DNA from: Calycina herbarum
Lineage: Eukaryota; Ascomycota; Leotiomycetes; Helotiales; Pezizellaceae
Length of the DNA: 64,000 nucleotides
Assembly: GCA_001414485.1 (NCBI GenBank)
Contig: LLEY01000210.1
Coordinates: 29,502 to 93,501, forward strand
Reading direction: 5' to 3'
Shown here: positions 12,860-24,083 of the stretch, in pieces
How the letters are laid out: the number at the start of each line of letters is the position of its first letter
Numbering within the stretch: position 1 is the first letter of the stretch
Position numbers and translations under genes: made by a program
Notes under the pieces: generated by a model
Told to the model about the DNA's origin: nothing
Seen by the model: only the letters and a program-made list of their open reading frames with translations
Databases searched by the model: none

Positions 12860-13136
12860 CTCCGCGCTCAAACTGAAAGTCTTCGTGAAATTTCGTTGAA
12901 TTAATGGTCGAGAGATAGAAGTACGGAGAATTGAGCGATGACCAAGCATACTCAATCCCTTGGTGTGGTTTGCTCAAGTCTAAATCTGGAAAAGGTGCGG
13001 TTCGTCCAAGTCAGGTTTAGCCGAGGTTTCCTCATTTTTCATTGGTCGATCGCCATCAAGTGGAGATATCCCCACATCTTCAAATTCTCTCAATCAATTT
13101 CTCAAATAAGATCGTTTAACTCCACAAAGCACAGAC

Positions 13137-13229
13137 GGGGAATTGGTTTAGTGGTATAATGTTCCCTTAGCATTGCTCATTCGGGCTTGTGAATGGGAGA
13201 GGTCGCGAGTTCGATTCTTGCATTCTCCA
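13137..13229 (+). tRNA. tRNA-Ala (AGC) with a 21-nt intron
   Basis: The acceptor arms GGGGAAT (13137-13143) and ATTCTCC (13222-13228) pair and include G3-U70, the alanine identity element. The anticodon stem TTCCC pairs with GGGAG. The loop reads TTAGCA then, after an intron of about 21 nt (roughly 13173-13193), T, so the anticodon is AGC and the intron lies one base 3' of it, the standard eukaryotic position. The T arm is GCGAG, TTCGATT, CTTGC. The discriminator base is A at 13229. A T-rich Pol III terminator follows at about 13235-13246. The D stem is weak. Confidence 0.88.
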
Positions 13230-13920
13230 TAATAGTTTTCTTTTTTAAGTTTTTATTTTTGCACCATCGAGCGTTTGTGGGGGGTTTTCTTTTGCGTCGG
13301 CGGCTCATGGTGGATCTGGGCAAAAAGAGAAGCCTCTCTTTCTTATGAGTTACGAGGGGAACAGGTTTCAACATCTACACTTTCCTCTTTCAAGTACTTC
13401 TACTAATCCGGTGTCTTAGTCATACTTAATCTGGAGCAGTCCTTTTTTGAATTCGAGACTGAATAAAGCCACTAGAGCTTAGAAAAGAATAAGCAGTGAT
13501 TCACTTACCGACAAGATTGCTGAATACATCTCAATCCAGTGTACTTCTAGCATGATCAAGTACATACTGTAGAAGTGTAAGAAGTCATTGTAGCATCATT
13601 TGATGAATTACGCTAAGGAGGTTTTCTCAGCTCTCTCTATTCCTTTTTCACAAACCACGTATCTTCATTCGTTTATTATTATTTCTTAAAATAAAAAAAT
13701 ATAGAAGAATGAAAATATATCATTGAACTTCTGACTGCTATTCTTTTCAAGTTATTTTATCTTCGCTTGAAACGTCTCGTAATATCATTCTTTTTTTATT
13801 ATTCTTCGAAATAGATAGGAAAACAACGCTAATCTAAGACACTTGCAAGTATTACTCTTCTCAGAGTCTGTTTAATTGTTTGGCTTGTCTTAGTAACTTC
13901 ATTTGTCGAATGCTTTTCTC
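13230..13920. other. AT-rich gap after the tRNA
   Basis: It begins with the tRNA terminator T tract. It then becomes AT-rich with long A/T runs around 13670-13800. No open frame of note, no repeat unit and no RNA gene are visible. Confidence 0.5.
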
Positions 13921-14160
13921 TCAAACTGGTAGAAGAATCAAGATAATAAAATACATTACTTGATTTAGGAGCACAGCGAAAAACGGCGCTGTTAACATTG
14001 AATACGATGGTCCTAGGCCGGTTGCAATGGTTCGGGCAAGAGTAGCTGGTCCTTCTTCGTTCTCTGGTGCGTCTCCCAAGCTGGCCACACGCTCTTCTGC
14101 CAATTGAGCATTGGCTCTCGCAGTCTCGAGCTCCTGGCGATGGGTGTTCAATGCCGTCTT
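13921..14160 (-). pseudogene. Isolated coding-like fragment, possible exon relic
   Basis: The minus strand reads a coiled-coil-like stretch ('LETARANAQLAEERVASLG', then 'ENEEGPATLARTIATG') for about 65 codons with an amino-acid make-up that looks truly coding, then runs into a hydrophobic AT-rich tail and stops. The frame continues at its upstream end to about 14160 without a good ATG. It abuts a second broken gene in opposite orientation. I do not recognise the family; it may be one exon of a lost gene. Confidence 0.3.
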
Positions 14161-14185
14161 AGCCCCATTCTACTAATTCTCTTTC

Positions 14186-14977
14186 TTGTATCTGCCGAAT
14201 TACTTCCTATATTCAAAAGTGAATAACCTTTGGAGTCAAATTCGCTTTGGGAACAGGGAGATGACTGATTTGGATGATATGAGGTCAAAAATGATGTTGT
14301 ATACTTGTGCTATCAATGTTTTTGTGAACTTACTTTCTATAGGTTCTCAAGGCAGGGTGGAAGAATACGTGTACAGGCAAGGCACGGAGATCCTTCAATA
14401 AGACATTCTTTGAATTGGATTGTGGCTTCTTTATCCTCACGCAATAAGGGGTCCGTACTATCAGCTTATGCGGATGATGATACTTCTGCCTGGAAATAAT
14501 TGAGCCGAGAGCTTGTTGAGAAAGGACACGCGAGTAGTGTCGTTAAAAACAACAAAGGTGCTATTGTGAGATACGTCGAGAAACTTGGGAATAGAGGTAT
14601 TTTGGATGAAATAGAGCCTCTAAAAGAAGAATCTCTACCCCCTAGTACAACACCAATCCCACCAGAAAGCTGCTTATCCTCATCAACTTTACCTCTCGAA
14701 GGAAAGAAGCCCAACCCTCCATACGAGGCGGATATTGTTCCACCCACTTTAGATGTCACATTCGAATCCTTCATCGTGCAAGTAACTGGGTAGACGTGTC
14801 CAAGACTAGTATTCTTTCATCACGAACTTAGCTTCGCATTCTTCCAGGTGTCGACATATTATCCTTGCTCTGTTTTTAACTCCCGTGTCGCTTTACTTCG
14901 TAGTAAGTAGACTCCGTCAAACGAGTAAACCTAAAGAGGAAGCAACAAAACAGGCTGAAAGGGCTTTAGAGTATTAA
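14186..14977 (+). pseudogene. Broken gene for a fungal protein with a C-terminal membrane span
   Basis: A continuous protein-like reading can be followed through three segments. The first (14186 to about 14396) carries 'NNLWSQIRFG' and 'DLDDMRSKMMLYTCAINVF'. A one-base frame change then leads to 'IRHSLNWIVASLS' and 'SAYADDDTSAWK', which meets a TAA at 14497-14499. The same frame continues with 'LSRELVEKGHASSVVK' and 'YVEKLGNRGILDEIEP'. A normal 58-nt intron (14790-14847) leads to an exon with one hydrophobic helix and a lysine-rich end, stop at 14977. The wording resembles helical N-terminal regions of fungal STAND-like hypothetical proteins, but that is recall only. One frameshift plus one stop argue for a pseudogene. 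Confidence 0.5.
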
Positions 14978-15570
14978 GCGAGATCAGAAGGGTTTCTTTG
15001 TTTTCAATTATGGAGGTTCCAAGACCTCGAAAAATATTACGCAGTATTTAGAAGGCAGATTGTGGTTGCAGATTGAAGTTGAGCAAGGCAACGGGGGTCC
15101 GATGACAATGATAATGTTGGGTAATGAAGTTTGAGTTATGAGAGAGGCATCTGAAAGGGAAGAGAAAATGTTCTTATAATGACTTGTATTGAAAGTATAA
15201 CAAATCAAAGTAAGAGTAGGTGTTCAAGAGTAATGCCCGCTGCTCTTACAAGCCGCTGCTCTCCGCCCTCTGACAACCAGTTTTGCCATATGAGTCCAAA
15301 GAATGGGAAAAGAGGGGTAGATGGCACGTGAGTGGCCGTAATCTTGTAGCTTACTCGTAGCTTACACACGAAGAGTCAGAGAAAGAAATTCCCCCCAACC
15401 TCCTGAAATAACCCCCCTTTTCGATTATCCCAACCCCCTTAAGTACACGACCTAGCAAAATAAGGAATCCGTTCGTTCCTTCCCAAGCAATGAAACCGTA
15501 AACCGTAAATCATAAACGCAATATGTTCCGAGATAAAAAGTATTCCAAAAGAGGAAGAAAAGAAATACGA
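14978..15570. other. Gap between relic gene and damaged tRNA
   Basis: No supported gene. Pyrimidine- and C-rich patches at 15390-15440 alternate with AT-rich DNA. Small open frames, such as 15008-15208 on the minus strand, show no family features. Confidence 0.4.
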
Positions 15571-15649
15571 TGGACTTGCAGGGAATCGATGGACCACCCC
15601 ATCCACATTATAATGCTAAGGGGGTAGTGTACCACTAAACCACAAGCCC
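15571..15649 (-). pseudogene. Damaged tRNA-Ala (AGC) copy
   Basis: On the minus strand the acceptor arms GGGCTTG and CAAGTCC pair, again with G3-U70, and the body reads GTTTAGTGGTA then the anticodon context TTAGCAT with a short intron, as in the tRNA-Ala at 13137. The T arm is short: where a stem complementary to CCCTG is expected before TCGATT, about four bases (GGGT type) are missing, so the T stem cannot form. T-rich DNA follows. It is probably a non-functional copy; a sequencing deletion is the alternative. Confidence 0.6.
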
Positions 15650-15865
15650 TGTTCTTTGCTGACCCAAAAAGCATTATTTTGTCATATAGAGCGAGGAGGG
15701 GTGGCTTGATATCGGACGTGACTCGTTTGGGAACCAATGAGACTGTAAAGTCGCCACTCGTAGCTCTGTATCCTTTGTGTCACATAGTATTTTCCATTTC
15801 TCATAACCTCATATATCATCACAAAATGCTTTTCCTTCCTACAAGCAAGTAACAGTTACTTTTTG

Positions 15866-18800
15866 TTATTCCCTCCCCTCCATAATCCCACCCAAAATCG
15901 CCCACCCCTCCTTCTTCCAAGGAGCAAGCACAGTAGCAGTCTGCGCATCTCCCAACTTCTCCGTCCCAGCAAATGCCTTCCCCAAAGCCTCCGCCTCCAA
16001 TACCCCAAAAGGAGGAACAGCCTTGATAGCAGTAAGCAACGACATCGCTCCCGCCTCATCATCAACACCTCCTAGTTCCGAAAGATGACTCCAACCATGA
16101 GGTTGATCAGGATGAAGGAAGATATCAGTCTGAATCTCCGTGAGGACTGCTTGCTCCGGGTCTTCATCTGAGAAGGCAGCGATGGCGCGGAGAACCTCGC
16201 TTACTTGTGATTGCTCGATATCAGTGATTTTATGAGTGGCACGCAATTCCTGGAGGGTAGCGGAAACTGCTTCCAGACTTTCGGTGTCCTTGTCAAGAAG
16301 AGCGATGACACCCAGTAGAATGACAGATTGGACGTGATCTGGATGAGTCTCGACACAATCGAAGAGAAGTTCTTGAGCCTTGGTCCGTGAATCCGCATCT
16401 CCTTTTGCCCAGAGCATTTGAGCGAGGAGACATACCGCGTCTGGATTCCCGTTCGATTCCTTCAAAGCTGGTTCGAAGAATTGGAGGGCTTTCGCTGGTG
16501 ATTTGTTGTGGTAATGTGCTAGGCCCACGGTAAGGTGAGCTGATAATCTGCACTTTTGTCGAACCTCGGCGGATAGTTCGTTACCTGCATCTTCAGCGCT
16601 GAGCTCCAAAGCCGTCTCGCCGTTGTCAATAGCTTCGGCGTATGATCCCGTAGAGAGTTGTGAGCGAGTGAGGTCAGCTTTTGCCAACGCGAATCTGGAA
16701 AGCGAAGCGGGTGACTCGGTAACTTCATAGTCTGCTTCGACGACTGAGCAGATCTGGGATAGCGAAGCAACACTAGAAGCTACGTCGTTAATGCGCTCCG
16801 AGAAAAGTGTTGACAAATGCCGATACATCAAATCCTTTGGGGCCATAGATTGCAGTTGACCAAGAGCAAATAATGGTTGTATGAGATCTACGACGCTTGA
16901 GAGACCGGACGTCGCAAGAATCTGGTCAAATGTTGATTGAGCATATTGTCGCTTAGTGATGAGGGATGAAGAATCAGATAATTCCATAGCATGAGTAAAC
17001 AAGAGATTTGCTTCTTTGGTATCACCCAACATCAAGAGTGCCAGAAGTCCCTGTCCAACCCACGCATGCGCGAAGTCAGGGTCGCTTGACTGAGCTCGTG
17101 TGAAAGCATCGGTGGCAAGGTCGAAATCATTCTGCAAGAGATAGAGTGTTCCCAGATTCGTCCACGCCTGAGGACTTCTCTCATTCAAGAACAAACTTCG
17201 AACGAATGAATGCTGTGATACTTTGGGATTTAGCACACTTGTAACAACACCAAGAGCATTCCAGAATTCGGAATTTCCGGCTTCCAGCTCTATAGCTCGT
17301 TTGAAACAGCGAACAGCTGCTTTCAAATATCTCGTCGATTTCTTCTTCAAGATTTCGCCGAGACAAATGTGGGCTCGATATTCTGCCCAGCCTAGATTGT
17401 AGTAAGCAACAGCTTGTGCATGTATATCATGAGCGGATGAGGAGACGGCTCGCTTGTGCGCCAATATCGACCCATGTAAACATTGAGTAAGTTGAAGACC
17501 TTCGCGCTCATCTTCGGGAAATAGGCCATCCGCAAACACGATGTCTATACCCACGCCATCAATGTCCGCAAAGAGGGTATATGCATCCTTATCATGTCCA
17601 ATTTGAAGAAGTTTCTTGATTTTCGCAGGAGGGAAGCCCTTGAGTCGAAATTGGATCCACGAGAAAACTGAGCAAGCGTCTCCAACTGCTCTCCAAAGAT
17701 TGAAAGCATCGGCACCGGTATCAGCAAGCTTTATGGCAGCATCGATAGTTTCTCCAGCGCGTTGAGCGGCATGTCCAAAGAGGCCTTTGGCAACGCCGTC
17801 CCACGCACTTTCCACAAGTCCCTGTATCAAAGCTATGGCAACACCGAATTCTTCTGGATGTTCCGAAAGCACATTCTGGTAACCCTCAATTGCCTCATCA
17901 TAGTCGCCGAGTTCTCTCTTGACATTTGCAAGCATATGCTTAGCAAACCAAGTCTCGCCGTTGCTGTTCTGCGTGACCTCTTCCTCAAACTTCTCAGCAT
18001 GTTGAAATGCTTTTGTGGCAGCAATATAACGCCCAGAGTTGTGGTAGCTTTCACCCAAACCAACCCAGGAGTGATAATCGTTAGGTGTGATCCGAAGGGC
18101 GGATTGAAAGGATGTAATACTCTTCGCATAATCTTGCTTATTCAACTCAGCGACTCCAAGAGCAGCGAAAGGCCAACTGATCCCCTTCTTTTTTGAACCT
18201 GGGGCAGGTCTGACCTTTCCAGAGTCAACAACTCGTTGAGCAACAACCTCAACAAGCTCCCATTCGCTCTGATCCGCGAATATTCGAGCTAATCGCTCGG
18301 CAGCAAGAACTTCGGAAGCAGAAAGTTCGAATGCTTTTTGGAAGCACTTTCGCGACCTCTTCTTATCCTTGGTGTAGTCGGCATAGAAAAGACCCAAGCT
18401 GGTGTATGCTGGAGCGAAGTTGAGATTACTCTTCAAAGCAGCCAAGAAATAAGAGTAAGCGCCATTTCTGTCTTTTCTCGCTGCCTTGGAAGTATCCATA
18501 TTCCAAACGCAGATACCGATACGATATTGACACTGAGCAAGCAAGTCTCGAGAACGGGTATCTTTGCCTTCTATTTTTGGAAGGCATTTCTCCAGCTCCC
18601 CTTTACCTGCGACGTAGTCACCATTCAGAGCCTTCACCCATGCAGCTTCAGACCTAATGCGAATATTGCTCGCATCTTTCTTCAGAGCACGCTCCAGGAA
18701 ATCGATAGCAGCAGGGTAGTCTTCCTCTTCTTCGTAAATCAGACCGATGCCAATCAAGGCTGGAGGTGATGTTGGATTTTGGGCAAGAATTTCGTCAAAC

Positions 18801-20203
18801 AAAGCCTTAGCAGCTGGATGATTTTTAGGCGATTGGTAAAAAACCAGACCAGTGGCAAGGAGAATGGTTGTTGACTGTACTGAGTTTTCAAATAGGAGCC
18901 CAGTCTTTTCAGTCTGCTCTTTGATTAGATGCTTGGCATTTCGCATCAGCTCAACAACACTTTCATGTTCCTCGAGAAACTGGTAGTACTCTCCCATTAA
19001 GCGATGGGCCAATATTGATTTTCCGGACTCTGACATGCCTTCGGTCATCACAAGCAAACGATCTTCTCCTAGCAAGGGATCATCAAGAGCAACTCCTCCT
19101 CCTTGGTCGTCATCGTCTTCGCTTTCATCTGAACTTGTGCCTTCAGGTTTCGCAGCAGGGGCAGACGGAGGGGGGGACGAGAATGGCGATATCTCACAGT
19201 TCATGAATGCTCGTAGCACTTGCCCAAGCCCGCTTGTCGGAAAAAACCCGTAGTATTCCCACAAGACATTTGCATCTATGTCCCCGATGTTTTCTGGGTC
19301 CTTCCACTCGAGTGCTATATCCCATGCTAGCTTGTACGGATGTCTGATGATAACCATATCCGTGGCAAGTTTCATCAATTTGGCACGTTTTTCTGCTTTT
19401 TCGTCCTTTGGAAGGACCTCCAGAGCTTCCAAGCATCTTTGTATCAACTTTTCTTCATATTGTCGTCGAATCTCGTCGTCATTAGTCCAATTAATGATAT
19501 TAGTGTACAGTTCTTCCAGGTCACTGTCTTTCAACACTTCGCGCTTCACATCTGTGGTGACTTGACTAATCTTAGCTCCAAGCCTAGTTCTCCTTTCTCC
19601 AATTTGCTTGTTGATCCGTTCCTTCTCCTCAAACTCCGTGATCTGTGCCATGATCTGATATGTGTGAGCCGGGTGTGGCACCCTGCCTTCGAGGAAATCG
19701 TATATGGGGGATCCTGGCAAAACAACCTCCTGGGCCTTTTTGTGTTGTAGACGGGTCCCTTGGTTCTTCGCAAATCCCATAAATTTGTCGACAACATCTT
19801 GACACTTGTACTTGTCGTCTGCCGCTTGGTAGATTTCGGCCAGCTTTACAACGGCTACCTGGTATCGTCCTACTGCTTCCCCGCCTTGCTGCGAATAGAC
19901 CTGTATGAGGCCTTGCCATGCTTGAGGATCGTCTTTCTTTAGTTTTGTCGCGGCATTGTATGCTTTTTCGGCTTCGACATAGTTGCTCTGCTTGCTGAGT
20001 GCGAATCCGAGGAAAAGGTTTCTAGGAAATGTCAAATACTGGCTAACAATGGCAGTGTACCCACCCCGCAAGATTTGCACTCACGCCTGGTAGTTCTTGG
20101 GGTCGGATGCCAGTAGCTTCTCGGACTCCTTGACTGCGTCTTCGTATTTCTGGGCCTTGATGGCGGCGCTAATGGCTTTCAGCGCTGCCTTTGCTGCGGA
20201 CAT
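15866..20203 (-). CDS. SKI3: Superkiller protein 3 (Ski3), TPR scaffold of the Ski complex
   Basis: Two exons, 20085-20203 and 15866-20021, joined over a 63-nt intron, give 1424 residues, the usual size. Exon 1 begins 'MSAAKAALKAISAAIKAQ' and supplies the first TPR. TPR-type helix pairs run through the whole protein; clear ones include 'NYVEAEKAYNAATKL', 'DYPAAIDFLERALKKD', 'DYHSWVGLGESYHNSGRY', 'DYDEAIEGYQNVL' and 'NDFDLATDAFTRA'. Ski3 scaffolds the Ski2-Ski8 helicase assembly that feeds mRNA to the cytoplasmic exosome for 3'-5' decay. A Glu/Asp-rich linker lies near residue 320-345. The gene is divergent from the GH5 gene, 740 bp away. Confidence 0.93.
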
Positions 20204-20943
20204 GATTCTGAGATGATTCTGGTGTTGAGCATCTCTGGATGGTGAAGATGGTAGAGATGGTGGAGATGGTGGAGATGAGTTCTGGCTGGTCGATTTGTGT
20301 ACAGAGGAGGTTTCGACAAATCAAAGCAGCACCAATCAATGATTGTTTCTGGTACTGGAAAGACTGATCCAGAGCATTCAGCCTTGCCGTATGTCACTGC
20401 ACTGTCAGAGTGCTTTCCATTCGACTGGGTGGGATACAACCCTGTATGGAACGGAAGGAACGGAACTCTCGGGGAAGGCTGCCGAATGCGACGCGAAATG
20501 AGCGCCACTCGCATCACCGCCCTGGGCTTGATCCATGACCTTGACCTTGGAACAGCATCGCTGGGCATCTCGCAATCGCAATTTACTGGGCACGTCAGGG
20601 CTCCCAAGATTCAACCCCCTCAAGGACCCCTTTTCCTTTAACTCTCCAATTAATATTTCGTCCCAAGTCTTGGGAATCACCACAATAGAAACATTCACAG
20701 CTCGGCTCGCCACAAAGAAAGGGCGACGGACTCTACTCTCACCTTCACCTTAACCATTGCGAACTGCGAATCCAGCATCGTCATTCCTCTACGCCTCCAT
20801 TTCGTACATTGCTCATTGCTTGTACTGCGCATCACCACCTTGCATGGTTGCAGACCTACAAGCACTACTTCTTCTTAAAACACCCGTAGCCTCTTGGGCC
20901 ATTCTCCCAATCGCAACCAAGCACCCCCTTTCCAGTATCCAAC
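20204..20943. promoter_or_regulatory. Divergent promoter between SKI3 and the GH5 gene
   Basis: The region feeds both head-to-head genes. Just upstream of the SKI3 start, at about 20240-20277, a 9-bp unit (GATGGTGGA type) is repeated three to four times. Minus-strand frames at 20179-20713 and plus frames at 20297-20641 are open but overlap each other and have no family features. No confident TATA box is seen. Confidence 0.4.
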
Positions 20944-23336
20944 ATGGCACCTTTAAGGCTCACGATCGAAAAGGGCCAGTTCCGTGATGCCCATGGGCGA
21001 GAGGTTACTCTTAGAGGCATCAATTTGGCAGGCGATGCGAAATACCCAAGTGATCCGGATCGACCGTCGCATATTCCAACCGATTTCTTCGATGGCGATG
21101 CCATCAACTTTCAGGCACGCCCATTCCCAAAAGAAGACGCTCATCTGCATTTCTCGAGGTTAAAGCGTTGGGGATATAATACTATTCGATATGTTTTTAC
21201 ATGGGAAGCAATTGAGGCAAAGGGCCCAGGCATATACGACGAGGAATGGATCCAGCACACCATTGAGATATTGAGGCTAGCCCGGGATTATGGTTTCTAT
21301 ATTTTCATGGATCCCCATCAGGACGTGGTATGGGTTCAGTAGTTTTTCCCCAAAGTACAATGCTGATAAATGTCGCATAGTGGTCCAGATTCTCAGGTGG
21401 TTCAGGAGCCCCAATGTGGACTTTATATGCATGCGGTCTCAATCCTCAGAGCTTCGCGGCAACTGAAGCAGCTTTAGTCCACAACACATTCCCAGATCCG
21501 GAAACCTTCCCCAAAATGATATGGTCAACAAATTACACACGGTTAGCATGCCAGACAATATTCACAATGTTCTTTGCGGGAAGGGATTTTGCGCCAAAGT
21601 GTATTATTGATGGGATAAACATCCAGGATTATCTTCAAGGACATTTCATTGGTGCTTGTGCCCATCTTGCAAAACGAATCAACGAAGCACAAGATTTGGA
21701 AGACGATATCATTATTGGGTGGGAAAGTGTGAATGAGCCCAATCGTGGGTTGGTGGGATGGCCAGATCTATCAATTATTCCAAGCGAACAGAAACTCCAG
21801 AAAGGAACATCACCTACTGCATGGCAAGCAATGTTAACTGGATCTGGCCGAGCTTGTGAAATAGATACATGGGACTTCGGAGGGATGGGACCCTATAAGT
21901 CCGGGCGTGTTCTTGTTGACCCTCAAGGAGAAAAGGCATGGTTGCCAGCAGATTATGACGAGTCGAGGTACAATTACAAGCGAGATCCTGGATGGAAGCT
22001 CGGCGAATGTATATGGGCTCAACACGGCATCTGGGACCCAAGCAAAGATGTTTTACTGAAGAAAGACTACTTTCACAAAAACCCCAAGACTGGAGAGGCT
22101 CTCGACTACGAACAGTTCACCAATACCTATTTTATGGATTATTATCGCAGACATAGAGATGCGATACGCGGGGTACACAAGAATGCCATTCTTTTTTGCC
22201 AGCCGCCTGTGCTTGAAATTCCTCCCACGATCAAAGGAACGGAGGACGACGACCCTAAAATGGTTTATGCTCCTCATTATTATGATGGAGTAACTCTCAT
22301 GACCAAGAAATGGAACAGATACTGGAATGTTGATGTTTTCGGCATCTTGCGTGGGCGATACATGAGCCCTGCCTTTGCAGTAAAAATAGGGGAGACTGCA
22401 ATTCGAAATTGTTTCAAAGACCAGTTAACTGCCATCCGACAGGAAGGTCTAGATTACATGGGTGACCATCCATGTGTTTTGACAGAATTTGGTATTCCTT
22501 ACGACATGGATGAGAAGTATGCATACAAAACTGGGGACTATTCAAGTCAGTCGGGTGCTATGGATGCAAACCATTTTGCTGTTGAAGGTAGTGCGATGGC
22601 TGGCTATACATTGTGGTTGTACATGTGTGAGGTAGGTTTTCACTTCGTCTCCGCGAGGCATTGATCTAATACAGTATAGAACAACCATAAATTAGGTGAC
22701 CAGTGGAATGGAGAAGATTTATCGATTTTCTCTCTCGATGATCGACCTCTTCCTCTGTCGCCTCTACCTCCATCCCCAACCAATGATTCTTCAACAACTT
22801 TGGATAAAGCTGGGCCAACAACCAAAAAGGATTTCTCAAACGAATCGACAGTCAATCCAGGAAACTTGAAGTCAAAATTGAAAACCCCCTCAATATCTTC
22901 ACAACAGACGGACAAGCCACCAGAATTGACAAACTCCCCCGGGTACCGGGCCGCCGAAGCATATGTTCGGCCATCTCCAATCGCCAGTGTTGGGGACATA
23001 ATCAGCTACGGGTTCGATCTCCGGAATGCTGTGTTTACATTCAAGCTACAAGGTGGTAAAGTAGCTCAGGATACCCCTACCGAGATTTTCTTACCAGAAT
23101 TCCACTTCCCAAAAGACCAATCTGAGATTCAGGTGTCGTCCGGAAAATGGACGATAAGCACTGATGATGCAGACGGTGGCATGATCCAACGACTAAGATG
23201 GTGGCACGCTGAGGGAGAGCATTCGATTACAGTCAGAGGTGTACAAAGACGACAGAATATGTCCCTCGGCAAAGAAGAAGAAGAGGGTTACCTTGACCAG
23301 TGCCAACAAACCACTACTAAATGTAGTGTCATGTAA
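20944..23336 (+). CDS. EGH1: GH5 steryl-beta-glucosidase / glucocerebrosidase (EGCrP2/Egh1 type)
   Basis: Three exons: 20944-21327, 21381-22631, 22680-23336, giving 763 residues. The N-terminal barrel opens with 'GREVTLRGINLAGDAKYP' and 'WGYNTIRYVFTWEAIE'. The acid/base glutamate is in 'GWESVNEPN' and the nucleophile glutamate in 'VLTEFGIPYDM', as in glycoside hydrolase family 5. A C-terminal beta-rich domain ('DIISYGFDLRNAVFTFKL') follows a Ser/Thr-rich linker. Fungal members (yeast Egh1, Cryptococcus EGCrP2) hydrolyse ergosteryl glucoside and glucosylceramide inside the cell. No signal peptide is present, in keeping with a cytosolic or vacuolar place. Introns are 53 and 48 nt. The tail ends in 'KCSVM', a possible CaaX-like end. 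Confidence 0.9.
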
Positions 23337-24083
23337 ATGAGCAGAATGAGTAGATGAACTTGGGCATTTTTATAGGCGTTGAGCATGTTGGTGGTATTCA
23401 GGATCATTACAGGAGAAGCAATACACTTATCATTTTTTGAATCCAATACTCTGCAATACTCGAAGTGAAATGTGACTTGGAGCGATTTTTAGGCAGTGAA
23501 TAGGCAACGCCACCTGAAGCGGAGTAAGGCTGGGAATTATGACCGCATAGGTAGAAAGCTTACCCACACTATTTATAGACAAATTCTCATTCACGCTTAC
23601 AGAAGTAGTGTTGTTAAGCTGTAGTCATCTCTAGAGTTAAAGATAATTCACCGTGCAAACAGAAAATAAAGTGTTGTGGTTCTGATTCGCTGTGAATAAA
23701 TGCAGTAAGTCGGTGGTAGCCTTGCTCCGAAAAACAACTGCGACTTCAGCCTTCTTTCTACAGTGTTTCTGTTCCTGGAACTTTTATTCTCTGCACTCTC
23801 TTTCCCACACCACCCCATCTTACCAGAATCTAGTACCTTTGCATCCAGAATCGGCTGCACTCTTGACCTGCTGCGACAAGGAAGCTGGGGCTTGGTTATC
23901 GGTTGCCTGTGTTTCGCCTTTCAGCGTTCGGACTGGATAGGTACCTGAAGGAAGATACTCACGCACATGACTGGAGATTCAGGTCGCAAGCTGGATGACT
24001 CTTGCCTTAAGCATTCTCTAGGTTGATTATCTCGAAACTTGTCGAGACACACCATCTGCTGCCAATAGAGGCCTGGTGTTGAA
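23337..24083. other. Gap between GH5 gene and MSN5
   Basis: It holds the GH5 3' flank and the MSN5 promoter. Small frames near 23648-23948 on both strands are not supported. No TATA box or repeat stands out; the last 80 bases before the MSN5 start would be its 5' leader. Confidence 0.4.
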
